Origin: Sphingopyxis flava
GTDB taxonomy: Bacteria; Pseudomonadota; Alphaproteobacteria; Sphingomonadales; Sphingomonadaceae
Direction: 5' to 3'
Assembly (NCBI RefSeq): GCF_900168005.1
Contig: NZ_FUYP01000014.1
Coordinates: 1-64,000, forward strand
Length of the DNA stretch: 64,000 nucleotides
Part shown: positions 1 to 9,540 of the stretch, in pieces
How positions within the stretch are numbered: position 1 is the first letter of the stretch
How the letters are laid out: each line of letters begins with the position of its first letter
The notes under the pieces: model-generated
The model's input: the letters and a program-made list of their open reading frames with translations, nothing else
The model's database searches: none
What the model was told of the DNA's origin: nothing
Position numbers and translations under genes: made by a program

Positions 1-1
1 G

Positions 2-358
2 CCAGCGACAATCAAACACACCAAAACGGAACTGTCGCGGTCAGAATCTTCTCATCCTGATTGCCGCAACTTCTCATCCAGTTTGTCGCGCTACAATCTG
101 GTCGCCGACAAGGGCTATGACAGCAATGCCTTGCGCTCCTGGCTGATCGAGCGCGGTACCACGCCAGTCATCCCGGCAAAGTCCAACCGTAAGGTCCATA
201 TCGAACACGACCGCCAGATTTACAGACAGCGCAACGTCGTCGAGCGCATGTTCTGCCGCTTCAAGGACTGGCGGCGCGTAGCCACACGCTTCGACCGCCA
301 TATCAAGACCTTCATGGCCACCATCGCCATCGCCGCCTTCGTCACATGGTGGCTCTAA
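2..358 (+). mobile_element. IS5-family transposase, 3' fragment
   Basis: This is the C-terminal part of a DDE transposase of the IS5 type (IS427-like group). The family-like stretch starts near base 92 (TTG at 83). It carries ADKGYDSN with the second catalytic Asp, then RQRNVVERMF with the catalytic Glu, and the basic FKDWRRVATR segment that typically follows. The normal N-terminal half and first Asp are missing. The frame stays open to the window edge, but the residues before SRYNLVADKGYD do not look like the family, which suggests a deletion or rearranged junction near base 85-90. It is too short to be active. The right end of the element probably lies within about 20 bases of the stop codon. 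It lies downstream of the minus-strand aldehyde dehydrogenase gene. Confidence 0.8.
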
Positions 359-440
359 TGAGTCCGGACCCTAATATGCTTGCCCGAAAAGGGGGGTGAT
401 TACCCGCAGAAACAAGCGAAGGCGCTTGCGGGCGGGTGGA

Positions 441-1874
<1,434 letters not shown>

Positions 1875-1890
1875 ATCAAATCTCTCCGTA

Positions 1891-1968
1891 TCCCGGCGAA
1901 GGCCGGGATCCAGGCTGGGTCGCGCTATGGTGGCGCAGGGACGCTCTGGGCCCCGGCCTTCGCCGGGA
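1891..1968. repeat. REP-like double hairpin between ALDH and ThDP-enzyme genes
   Basis: There are two short hairpins of the form YCCCGGC-(4)-GCCGGGR. The first has arms 1891-1897 and 1902-1908, the second 1952-1957 and 1962-1967. The whole first hairpin is also nearly the reverse complement of the second (TCCCGGCGAAGGCCGGG against 1952-1968), so one long stem-loop is possible. The same unit recurs at 22827-22876 and 27961-28030. It sits in the intercistronic gap of two same-strand genes, where such elements can stabilise or process mRNA. Confidence 0.75.
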
Positions 1969-1984
1969 AGCAGCGAGCTATAAT

Positions 1985-3631
1985 TTAAAGCTCCTTCGAC
2001 AGCTTCTTGATGTCGATGTTCAAAATCTGGTCATTCTCCGAATAATCGACCGGGCAGTCGATGAGGTGCACACCCGGCGTATCGCGCGTGTGGGCGAGAA
2101 GTTCCTTCAGATGCGCCGCGCTTTCGACCCGGTAACCCTTTGCGCCATAGCTTTCGGCATATTTGACGAAATCGGGATTGCCATAGGTCAGCCCCCAATC
2201 CTTGAATCCCATGTTCGCCTGCTTCCAGCGGATCATGCCATAGCTGTTGTCGTTCAATATCAGCACGGTGAAATTGAGGCCGAGGCGCACCGCGGTCTCC
2301 ATTTCCTGGCTGTTCATCATGAATCCGCCGTCGCCGCAGATCGCCATGACCTTGCGGTCGGGATAGAGCATCGACGACATCATCGCCGAGGGCAGGCCAG
2401 CGCCCATCGTCGCCAGCGCATTGTCGAGCAGCACGGTGTTGGGCCGGCACGCGGTATAGCCGCGCGCGAACCAGATTTTATAGACGCCGTTGTCGAGGCA
2501 GATGATTCCGTCGTCGGGCATCGCGTCGCGGACCTGCTGCACCAGATGCGGCGGAAATATGGGGAAGCGCTCGTCCTTCGCCAGCGGCGCATTATGCTCG
2601 ACCTCGGCCTTGCGATAGGCAAGCAGGTGGTCGAATTTCCAGCCGCCGTTGGGAACAATGTCTTCCTTCATCTGCCAGATCGCGTTGGCGATATCGCCGA
2701 TGACCTCGATGTCGGGGAAATAAACGGGGTCTACCTCGGCGGTCTTGGTTGACACATGGATTACCGTCGGGCCGCCGCGCTGCATGAAGAAGGGCGGTTT
2801 TTCGATCACGTCGTGCCCGATGTTGACGATGCAGTCCGACGCCTCGACCGCGCGGTGGACGAAGTCGCCCGCGCTGAGCGCTGCGCAGCCCAGGAACTTG
2901 GGATGCCGTTCGTCGATGACGCCCTTGCCGAGCTGAGTGGTCAGAAAGGGAATGCCCGTCTTCTCGATGAATTGCAGCAGCATGCGGCTGGTCATCGTGC
3001 GGTTCGCGCCCGCGCCGATGACGAGGACCGGCGATTTCGCATTTTCCAGCGCCTTCACCGCCTCGCGAATCGATTTGACGTCGGCGGTCGGGCGCCGCGA
3101 ATGGCTGCGCTTCAGCGGCGTGCTCTCGGTATGCTCATCGGCAATATCCTCGGGCAGCTCGATATGCACCGCGCCGGGCTTCTCCTCTTCGGCGAGGCGA
3201 AAGGCCTCGCGCACCCGGCTCGGGATATTATCCGCCGAGGCCATCTGATGCGTATATTTGGTGATCGGCGACATCATCGAACAGACGTCGAGGATCTGGA
3301 AACGGCCCTGTTTCGATTTCTTGATCGGCTTCTGGCCCGTGATCATCATCATCGGCATCCCGCCGAGCTGGGCGTAGGCGGCCGCGGTGACGAAATTGGT
3401 CGCGCCCGGTCCTAATGTCGCGAGGCAGACGCCTGTCTTGCCCGTATGGCGGCCATAGGTTGCAGCCATGAAGCCGGCGCCCTGTTCGTGCCGGGTCAGG
3501 ATCAGCTTGATCTTTTTCGACCGAGATAGGCTGTCGAGAAAGTCCAGATTTTCTTCGCCCGGCACGCCGAAAATATACTCGACGCCCTCTTCCTCAAGAC
3601 ATTCGATGAACAGGTCGGATGCTTTATTCAT
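1985..3631 (-). CDS. Acetolactate synthase-like ThDP-dependent enzyme
   Basis: A 548-residue thiamine-diphosphate enzyme of the acetohydroxyacid synthase type. The N-terminal Pyr domain has FGVPGEEN (about 21-28) and RHEQGAGFMA with the ThDP-activating Glu49. The C-terminal PP domain has the cofactor signature ICGDGGFMMN (GDGG about 433-436) ending in LILNDNS. The ATG at 3631 is chosen because a strong AAGGAGGG site lies about 12 bases upstream. A longer open frame to 3751 has no family-like sequence. There is no small regulatory subunit next door, and the partner is an aldehyde dehydrogenase. A catabolic role (AlsS-like, or a related 2-oxoacid carboligase) is therefore more likely than branched-chain amino acid synthesis. 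The exact substrate is unknown. Confidence 0.85.
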   Translation of the reverse strand: MNKASDLFIECLEEEGVEYIFGVPGEENLDFLDSLSRSKKIKLILTRHEQGAGFMAATYGRHTGKTGVCLATLGPGATNFVTAAAYAQLGGMPMMMITGQKPIKKSKQGRFQILDVCSMMSPITKYTHQMASADNIPSRVREAFRLAEEEKPGAVHIELPEDIADEHTESTPLKRSHSRRPTADVKSIREAVKALENAKSPVLVIGAGANRTMTSRMLLQFIEKTGIPFLTTQLGKGVIDERHPKFLGCAALSAGDFVHRAVEASDCIVNIGHDVIEKPPFFMQRGGPTVIHVSTKTAEVDPVYFPDIEVIGDIANAIWQMKEDIVPNGGWKFDHLLAYRKAEVEHNAPLAKDERFPIFPPHLVQQVRDAMPDDGIICLDNGVYKIWFARGYTACRPNTVLLDNALATMGAGLPSAMMSSMLYPDRKVMAICGDGGFMMNSQEMETAVRLGLNFTVLILNDNSYGMIRWKQANMGFKDWGLTYGNPDFVKYAESYGAKGYRVESAAHLKELLAHTRDTPGVHLIDCPVDYSENDQILNIDIKKLSKEL

Positions 3632-3819
3632 GCGCCGTCGCCCCCTCCTTGCAACGCACCCTTGGGGTGCAGCCAAAGCCCGTGCCGACGACCCGGCAGC
3701 ACCTGCTGCGGTGCGGCGGCTCTCGTCATTGGTCGCGAGTCCCTGCTGCACCGAGCCAAGTTGTAACGATGGGCGAGGGGGTTGTCACCCGCGCCGGCGC
3801 ACTGCCGGGTTCAGCGGAT

Positions 3820-4080
3820 TCAGGGCGTTACGATCACTATGACACGGCGATTGTCCTGGTGTCCCACGGCGGTCGCGTTAATCGACTGGGGGCCTGCTTC
3901 GCCGCGGCCCACAATCTGATCGGGCGTGAACTGCATGCCGCTCGCCCGCATCGGCTCGGCGACCGCCTCGGCGCGCGCCTGCGACAGCTTCGGATTATGG
4001 GCGGCGGTCTCCGTCGAGTCGCTATGCCCCTCGAGGCGCGCGGTGGTGATGCCGACCGAAACCCGGCCATAGCGCCGCCA
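3820..4080 (-). pseudogene. OmpA C-terminal domain remnant (YfiB-like)
   Basis: Minus-strand reading gives RRYGRVSVGITTARLEGHSD, then a segment like LSQARAEAVAEPMRASGM, and it ends in NATAVGHQDNRRVIVIVTP and a stop at 3820-3822. This is the second half of an OmpA peptidoglycan-binding domain: the GHSDSTG-like loop, the SQxRAxAV helix, and the final NRRVxI strand. The first half of the domain (the YFDFD-like strand and following helix) and any start codon are missing. Upstream the frame runs into a stop at about 4163. The sequence is joined directly to a decayed YfiR-like segment, so this looks like a deletion remnant. Confidence 0.65.
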
Positions 4081-4320
4081 GGCGCACCCATGCCTGGCCA
4101 GTCCCCGGCATATCGGGCGCGATTGATCCGGTGAGGCGCGGGTGTGCCCACGAGGTACATGTTATGCGGAGCGGTGCTCCGCCCGTTCGGCCAGCGGACA
4201 TAGGCGATGATGCCGCCGACCATTGGGTTCACGGCCCGTGCGAGGCCCGCTTCGCCATTTCTCGACGATTGCCTGGCTTGCGGTCTGGACCGACACCTGC
4301 GGCGTCGCAAATATCGCCCG
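4070..4320 (-). pseudogene. YfiR-like gene remnant with frameshifts
   Basis: Three minus-strand frames must be joined to read a YfiR (DUF4154)-like protein. VSVQTASQAIVEKW lies at about 4290-4249. ARAVNPMVGGIIAYVRWP and onward to MYLVGTP lies at about 4241-4148. RLTGSIAPDMPGTGQAWVRL lies at about 4138-4080. The IIAYxRWP strand followed by a VxLVGTP strand is the family's usual beginning. At least two frameshifts are needed, and the end is lost into the OmpA remnant. In Pseudomonas, YfiR, the cyclase YfiN and OmpA-like YfiB form one c-di-GMP control operon. A yfiR-(yfiN)-yfiB locus that lost its middle would explain this stretch. That history is inference. Confidence 0.5.
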
Positions 4321-4468
4321 GAACAGGAAATAACGACGCCGACAATCCGGCGATCCCTACCTCGCTGCGGGGATCACGCTGCCCCAATACGGCCGGGTCC
4401 GCTAGTCAAAACCGCTTGAAAGTCAATGAAAAGTGACGTCATGGGGGCCAATAGGAAACACCGGCTGT

Positions 4469-5020
4469 TCAGGAGGCCGCCGCCTCGTCGCTGCGCAGCC
4501 GGTCGGCAAATCCTTTGCGCAGCTTGGCGAGCTTCGGAGGAATCGTGGCGAGGCAATATGGGTTGCGCTGGCCTTCGCCTTCCCAATAGGCCTGATGATA
4601 ATCTTCGGCCGGATACCAGTCCGACAGCGGTTCGATCGCGGTCACGATCGGGTCGGCGCGGTCCTCCTGCGCGCGCTTAATCGCGGCGCGCGCCGCGGCC
4701 TCCTGCGTGTCGTCGAGCGGGAAAATCGCGCTGCGATACTGCGTGCCGATATCGTTGCCCTGGCGGTTGAGCTGCGTCGGGTCGTGCGTTGCGAAGAAAA
4801 CGTCGAGTAGATCGTCATAGGAAATGACCGCCCTATCATAGCCAATGCGGATCGCCTCGGCATGACCGGTGTCGCCGGAGCAGACCTGCTTGTAGGTCGG
4901 ATTGACGGCGTGGCCGCCCGTGTAGCCGCTTTCGACGCTCTCGACGCCGGCGAGCGACTGGAACACCGCCTCGGTGCACCAGAAGCAACCCCCGGCGAAA
5001 ATGGCGGTCTCTTTGGTCAT
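4469..5020 (-). CDS. msrA: Peptide-methionine (S)-S-oxide reductase MsrA
   Basis: A 183-residue protein that reduces methionine-S-sulfoxide in oxidised proteins. The family signature GCFWCTEAVF is near the N terminus with catalytic Cys12. GYTGGHAVNPTY, HAEAIRIGYD and the AEDYHQAYW region that lines the active site follow. ATG 5020 is chosen over an upstream in-frame ATG at 5056 because GAAGGATC precedes it and homologues start right before the catalytic motif. It is a single gene, with the secreted M48 peptidase upstream on the same strand (53-base gap). Confidence 0.95.
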   Translation of the reverse strand: MTKETAIFAGGCFWCTEAVFQSLAGVESVESGYTGGHAVNPTYKQVCSGDTGHAEAIRIGYDRAVISYDDLLDVFFATHDPTQLNRQGNDIGTQYRSAIFPLDDTQEAAARAAIKRAQEDRADPIVTAIEPLSDWYPAEDYHQAYWEGEGQRNPYCLATIPPKLAKLRKGFADRLRSDEAAAS

Positions 5021-5073
5021 GGCGTCGATCCTTCGCAAAAGGGGAGGGGCTCCCAAGATAGGCGGGCGCGCCG

Positions 5074-6009
5074 CTATTCCAAGGGTGGTGGCGCGACCGC
5101 AAGAGGGGGGCGTGCGCTGGGATCGGCGGCGCGTGCCGACGCCATCGCCGTCATTTCCGCTTCGATCGCGGCAATGCGTTCCTTGCGCGGCGGATGCGTC
5201 GCGGCACGAATCAGCGGCCGCTTGTGCCGCGTCCAGAAGCGCACCGCCGCCGCCGGGTCATAGCCTGCATCGGCCATGAGCCACACCGAGAGCCGGTCGG
5301 CCTCGAGTTCGGTGGCGCGGACAAGACGCGCCGAGCGACCATCGGACGCAGCTGCGAGCCGCGCCCGGTGCCGCAAAATATTGTGGGCAAGCTCATGCGC
5401 AACCACTGCCGCCAGCTCGGCCTCGTCGGTGACGTCGCGCGCCAGATCGAAGCGCAGGCGTACCAGCACGCCGTTGGCGGCCGCCTGCGCGCCCTTGCGC
5501 TCGACGCGGAAGGCGCTGGCGCATCCCGGGGCGGCGCCCAGCCGATAGCTGCGCCCCGCGCCGTCGGTGACCGTCAGCGGCGCCGCAGGGTCGAGCGCCG
5601 CGAGCATGACGATCACGGCGTCGATGCGGATCGTCTCGTCGTTGCTCGGCGTTTCGATGGGCTCGCCATTGATCGCGGCGATAACGGTGCCGCGCACAAG
5701 GCCCGCGCGCTCGGCGGCCGACCCGGGCACGAGTGCGGCGATGAAAGGACCGTCGCCCGTCGCGCCATAGACCCGCTGCGCGTCGCTCCAGTCGTCGTCG
5801 CCAAACCGCCGCCGGTCCTCGAGCAGCCAGCCGGGCTGGGGCATGGTAGCGGGGCACCAGTCGGCGCTCGCGGTGGTCAGACGGTGCGAAACCGCCACCA
5901 GCCGCGCCTCCTGTGCCGCGAATTCGGCAAAGTCGGCCCGGCTGCGCGCGCCGGCGGGGGCTGCGAGCATGCCGACGAGCACGGGCGTCAGGAGAAGCGG
6001 CCACCGCAT
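5074..6009 (-). CDS. Secreted M48-family metallopeptidase with PDZ-like domain
   Basis: About 311 residues. An N-terminal hydrophobic segment (about 3-20, ending APAGARS) looks like a cleavable signal peptide, so the enzyme should act in the periplasm. A PDZ-like stretch follows (GPFIAALVPGSAAERAGL to AAINGEPI, about 87-117). The zinc motif HELAHN is at about 205-210 and the downstream ELEADRLS supplies the third ligand (about Glu236). This is the layout of BepA/LoiP-like envelope proteases, but with no TPR region. A GTG at 6033 is an alternative start. ATG 6009 places the signal peptide at the very N terminus. It is divergently oriented to the heme A synthase gene. Confidence 0.8.
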   Translation of the reverse strand: MRWPLLLTPVLVGMLAAPAGARSRADFAEFAAQEARLVAVSHRLTTASADWCPATMPQPGWLLEDRRRFGDDDWSDAQRVYGATGDGPFIAALVPGSAAERAGLVRGTVIAAINGEPIETPSNDETIRIDAVIVMLAALDPAAPLTVTDGAGRSYRLGAAPGCASAFRVERKGAQAAANGVLVRLRFDLARDVTDEAELAAVVAHELAHNILRHRARLAAASDGRSARLVRATELEADRLSVWLMADAGYDPAAAVRFWTRHKRPLIRAATHPPRKERIAAIEAEMTAMASARAADPSARPPLAVAPPPLE

Positions 6010-6113
6010 TGCGGGTCTGTTAGCAGCGGGCACATGTCGCGGCCATGACTTTCGACTGCGCGGCGCCTTTCGCCCCCTTGCCTATCGCCCGGCGAGCGAC
6101 GATAGGGCGGCGC

Positions 6114-7145
6114 ATGACCCAGGTCGCCAATCCTCGCCCCGCGGCGCTTGCGCGCTGGCTGTGGGCCGTCGCCTTGCTCGTGATCGCAGTGGTCGCGGTC
6201 GGCGGCATTACCCGCCTCACCGAATCGGGACTGTCGATTACCGAATGGAAGCCGGTAGCGGGCGTGCTACCGCCGCTCACCGACGCGGCGTGGCAGGCGG
6301 AGTTCGAGAAGTACCAGCAGATCCCGGAATATAAGGAGATCAATGCGGGCATGTCGCTCGCGGCGTTCAAGGGCATTTTTTTCTGGGAGTGGCTTCACCG
6401 CATTCTCGGCCGGCTGGTCGGCATGGCGCTGCTCGTGCCGCTTGCCTGGTATATGCTGCGGCGCGCGGTTCCGACAGGCTATGGCTGGCGGCTGTTTGCG
6501 CTCGCCGCGCTCGTCGGACTGCAGGGCGCAATCGGCTGGTGGATGGTCGCCTCGGGCCTTGTCACGCGCACCGACGTCAGCCATTTCCGCCTCGCCGCGC
6601 ATTTGCTGACCGCGCTTTTCCTGCTCGGCGGTCTCGTCTGGACGGCGCGCGACCTTGCGGTGCTGGCCGACGAGCCTGCGGCGCGTCCCGCGCGGCTTAG
6701 CTTTGCCGCGGCGGGGGTCGTCGCGATCCTCTTTGTCCAGCTTCTGCTCGGCGCTTGGACTGCCGGGCTCAATGCGGGCTATGTCGCGAGCAGCTGGCCA
6801 TTGATGAACGATCATTTCGTCCCGGAGGGGATCGACTGGTCGCGCGGAATCTGGCTGGCTATCACCAACGATCCCTTCCTCATCCATTTCCTTCATCGCT
6901 GGTGGTCGTGGGCGGCAGCGCTCGCGCTGTTGCTGCTCGCGCGGACGCTGCGGCAGCGCGGCGCGCGGACCGAGGCGCGGGGGCTGTTGCTGGTCGTCGC
7001 AGCGCAGATGGCGCTTGGCATCCTCACGGTGATCACCGGCGTTTCCATGTGGATCGCTGTGCTGCATCAGGTGACCGGCGCGATTCTCGTCGCCGTCGCG
7101 GCGGCGGGGCTTCACCATTTGGGCCGGCCGCACGCGTCGGATTGA
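6114..7145 (+). CDS. ctaA: Heme A synthase (COX15/CtaA, type 2)
   Basis: A 343-residue integral membrane protein that oxidises the C8 methyl of heme O to give heme A for cytochrome c oxidase. It has about eight hydrophobic helices with the family's conserved heme-ligand histidines: [30 protein letters not shown] and [27 protein letters not shown] in the first loop is typical of the alphaproteobacterial/mitochondrial group. ATG 6114 is selected because an upstream in-frame ATG at 6045 adds a non-hydrophobic tail not expected in the family. No other oxidase assembly gene is adjacent. Confidence 0.93.
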   Translation: MTQVANPRPAALARWLWAVALLVIAVVAVGGITRLTESGLSITEWKPVAGVLPPLTDAAWQAEFEKYQQIPEYKEINAGMSLAAFKGIFFWEWLHRILGRLVGMALLVPLAWYMLRRAVPTGYGWRLFALAALVGLQGAIGWWMVASGLVTRTDVSHFRLAAHLLTALFLLGGLVWTARDLAVLADEPAARPARLSFAAAGVVAILFVQLLLGAWTAGLNAGYVASSWPLMNDHFVPEGIDWSRGIWLAITNDPFLIHFLHRWWSWAAALALLLLARTLRQRGARTEARGLLLVVAAQMALGILTVITGVSMWIAVLHQVTGAILVAVAAAGLHHLGRPHASD

Positions 7146-7185
7146 GGCTGGCCGACATCCTCCTTTGCGCCCCAGAGGACGCGAA

Positions 7186-7199
7186 GGTATTATAATACC
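7186..7199. promoter_or_regulatory. 14-bp perfect palindrome overlapping a TATAAT box upstream of rplM
   Basis: GGTATTATAATACC is a perfect 14-base palindrome and includes TATAAT at 7191-7196. It lies about 160 bases before the rplM ATG. No convincing -35 is seen at 16-18 bases; the nearest T-rich hexamer is about 20 bases upstream. It may be a promoter/operator for the ribosomal protein operon, or chance. A second weak candidate is TTGACT at 7222-7227, which lacks a good -10. Confidence 0.3.
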
Positions 7200-7356
7200 C
7201 GTCAGCAAAGCCGCGCAGAGCTTGACTTTCAGCCCACTTATCGTCATTGGCCCGCTCCGAAGCGCCGCTTCGTCCGATAAGGACTGGCGGCGCGGCTTAT
7301 TTGGGGCGGCGGATCCTGATCCTGTCACCCTCGTCCATCTCTTCAAGGAGCGTGCC

Positions 7357-7836
7357 ATGAAGGCGCTGACCAAGACGACCCAGTCGGCGAATGCCGCAAC
7401 GGTCGAAAAGAAATGGGTGCTGATCGACGCCGACGGCCTGGTCGTGGGCCGGGTTGCTTCGATCATCGCCAACATCCTGCGCGGCAAGCACAAGCCGAGC
7501 TTCACCCCGCACGTCGATTGCGGTGACAATGTCATCGTCATCAACGCGGAGAAGGTGGCCTTTACCGGGAACAAGCTGGCCGACAAGCGCTACTACAAGC
7601 ACACTGGCTACGCCGGCGGCATCAAGGAAACCAGCCCTCAGAAGGTTCTGGAAGGCCGCTTTCCCGAGCGCGTGCTCGAAAAGGCCGTTGAACGCATGAT
7701 CCCGCGCGGCCCCCTCGGTCGCCAGCAGATGCGCAACCTGCGCATCTTCGCCGGCAACGAACATCCGCACGCCGCGCAGAACCCCGAAGTGCTCGACGTC
7801 GCGTCGATGAACCGCAAGAACAAGGTGGGTGCATAA
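7357..7836 (+). CDS. rplM: 50S ribosomal protein L13
   Basis: A 159-residue L13, an early-assembling protein of the large subunit. It starts [20 protein letters not shown] with AAGGAG at 7345-7350 nine bases before the ATG. Family landmarks are [38 protein letters not shown] and [10 protein letters not shown]. The stop overlaps the rpsI start as TAATG, giving translational coupling. A leader of about 210 bases after ctaA leaves room for autoregulation, as known for L13 in Escherichia coli, but no leader structure could be assigned. Confidence 0.97.
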   Translation: MKALTKTTQSANAATVEKKWVLIDADGLVVGRVASIIANILRGKHKPSFTPHVDCGDNVIVINAEKVAFTGNKLADKRYYKHTGYAGGIKETSPQKVLEGRFPERVLEKAVERMIPRGPLGRQQMRNLRIFAGNEHPHAAQNPEVLDVASMNRKNKVGA

Positions 7837-8333
7837 TGGCTGACGAACAGACCATGACCGATCTCAAGGACCTCGCTGGCGCCGTCGAAGGCACCGTCGC
7901 TCCGGCGGCCCCGACCGCTCCGCTCCGCGAAAAGCAGGTCGACAAGCAGGGCCGCGCTTACGCGACCGGCCGCCGCAAGGACGCTGTCGCGCGCGTGTGG
8001 GTCAAGCCCGGCACGGGCAAGATCACCGTCAACGGCCGCGACCAGGAAGTTTATTTCGCGCGTCCGACGCTGCGTCTCGTGATCAACCAGCCCTTCGGCC
8101 TGACCGATCGCGTTGGCCAGTATGACGTTGTCGCAACCGTCAAGGGCGGTGGCCTGTCGGGCCAGGCCGGGGCGGTGCTGCACGGCATCGCGCAGGCGCT
8201 CACCCGCTTTGAACCTGCACTCCGCGGCACGGTGAAGTCGGCCGGCTTCCTGACCCGCGACAGCCGCGCAGTGGAGCGTAAGAAATACGGTAAGGCCAAG
8301 GCTCGCCGCAGCTTCCAGTTCTCGAAGCGCTGA
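7836..8333 (+). CDS. rpsI: 30S ribosomal protein S9
   Basis: A 165-residue S9 of the small subunit head. The conserved core begins at [17 protein letters not shown] and ends in the hallmark basic tail [13 protein letters not shown] that reaches the P site. Compared with enterobacterial S9 (about 130 residues) it carries an extra acidic/alanine-rich N terminus of roughly 35 residues ([15 protein letters not shown] and on), common in alphaproteobacteria. It overlaps rplM by one base and is followed by a clear intrinsic terminator. Confidence 0.97.
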   Translation: MADEQTMTDLKDLAGAVEGTVAPAAPTAPLREKQVDKQGRAYATGRRKDAVARVWVKPGTGKITVNGRDQEVYFARPTLRLVINQPFGLTDRVGQYDVVATVKGGGLSGQAGAVLHGIAQALTRFEPALRGTVKSAGFLTRDSRAVERKKYGKAKARRSFQFSKR

Positions 8334-8362
8334 TCATTTCCGCCGACGGGTGGAACAGAGAG

Positions 8363-8393
8363 GGGCGGTCCGGCAACGGGCCGCCCTTATTCT
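8363..8393 (+). terminator. Intrinsic terminator of rplM-rpsI
   Basis: A nine-pair stem (8363-8371 with 8378-8386, one G-U pair) closes a six-base loop GGCAAC. It is followed by TTATTCT. It starts 30 bases after the rpsI stop. Confidence 0.8.
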
Positions 8394-8496
8394 ATGGGGG
8401 CGCATCGGAAGATCGGGGCGCGGCGGCTCGATCCGCACACGGCCCGCGGCCTTTGCTCGTCCAAGCGCACTGGCACCGCCGCGCCGTGACAGCCTC

Positions 8497-9540
8497 CTAA
8501 AGCAGATCGAGGCTCCCCAGGGCGAGCGCCTGGCGCGCCGGGCGTTCTGCCATCACGGCGAACATCTCGTCGCCGCGCTCGGTGCGCTCGACATTCATCG
8601 AGGCGAACACCGCCATGAAATAGCCGCTAAGCGCGCCGATCCGGTAATCGGTCCATAGCCCCTCGGCGTCGGGGTCGACGCCGCGGGCGCTGAGCGCGGC
8701 GAGCCAGCGGTCGAATGCCGGGCGGTCGGCAGCAGCGCGATCGCTGGGATCGGCGATACTCGTTCCGACCAGATAGGCGAGGTCAGTCGCCCCGCTGCCC
8801 CGGCCGAGCGTCTGCCAGTCGACGAGCCAGCACCGGTCGCCATCGGGGGCAAAGAGGATGTTGTCGACACGCAGGTCGCCATGGACGATCGTCCGCGCAG
8901 CGGGCGGGCGCGTCAGCCATGCTTCGAGGCGCTCGACGAGTCCCGCGCCGAGGTCGAGTACTTCGGGGGCGAGGCGCGCCGCGTAGCGTTCGCGAAAGCC
9001 GAGGTAGAGCTGAGGGAAAAGTGCGCGAACGAGGTCGCCGCTGTCGCGGGCGAGCCAGGGGAGGATGTCGAGCCGTGTGTCATTCCACAGCAGCGCATGA
9101 AGTCCCGCCGCGGCGTCGATGCATGGATCGAGCGCGCACGGCCCCAGTCCGGCGAGCTGGTCGCCCTGCTGCGCGGGGGCGAGGTCGCTGAGCAGGAGGA
9201 TGAAGTCGACCTCATCGGCGGCGATGTCGGCATAATGGCATTGGGGCGCGGCGACGCCGCTGCCCTTCGCCAGTTCGCGATACCAGCTCACCTCCTTGAT
9301 GTAGGTGCTCGTGAGCTTTGCGATATGGCGGCTCGCCTCATCGTGGCTCGGGCATTTGGCGATGACCGTTGCGGGCGCGTCGACGCGGTGCGCCCAGTCA
9401 AGCGTGAGGCGGAAACTGTCGCACATCTGCCCAGTGCCGACCTTGGTCGCGGTGAAGCCTTCAAGCGCCGACGCTTCCTGTCCCAGTGCCTCGGCAAGCC
9501 ACGCCGGGGTCATCGCGTCCGGCGACGTCGGAAAGCTCAT
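8497..9540 (-). CDS. Phosphotransferase family protein (APH fold)
   Basis: A 347-residue kinase-like protein of the aminoglycoside phosphotransferase/choline kinase superfamily. The nucleotide-loop region is KVGTGQMCDSFRL (about 33-45) and a Lys in TVIAKCP (about 62) should contact ATP. The catalytic loop is VHGDLRVDNILF (about 219-230) and the metal-binding Asp is in WLVDWQ (about 241). Members act on small hydroxylated molecules, and the substrate cannot be deduced. Its ATG overlaps the stop of the upstream gene by four bases (ATGA at 9537-9540), so the two proteins are made together. Nothing suggests antibiotic resistance specifically. Coupling to the unknown partner points to a metabolic substrate. 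Confidence 0.8.
   Translation of the reverse strand: MSFPTSPDAMTPAWLAEALGQEASALEGFTATKVGTGQMCDSFRLTLDWAHRVDAPATVIAKCPSHDEASRHIAKLTSTYIKEVSWYRELAKGSGVAAPQCHYADIAADEVDFILLLSDLAPAQQGDQLAGLGPCALDPCIDAAAGLHALLWNDTRLDILPWLARDSGDLVRALFPQLYLGFRERYAARLAPEVLDLGAGLVERLEAWLTRPPAARTIVHGDLRVDNILFAPDGDRCWLVDWQTLGRGSGATDLAYLVGTSIADPSDRAAADRPAFDRWLAALSARGVDPDAEGLWTDYRIGALSGYFMAVFASMNVERTERGDEMFAVMAERPARQALALGSLDLL

Noticed and set aside
8497-9540. Aminoglycoside resistance gene
   Set aside because: Only the general APH fold is seen, and the ATGA-coupled partner points to a metabolic role rather than drug resistance.
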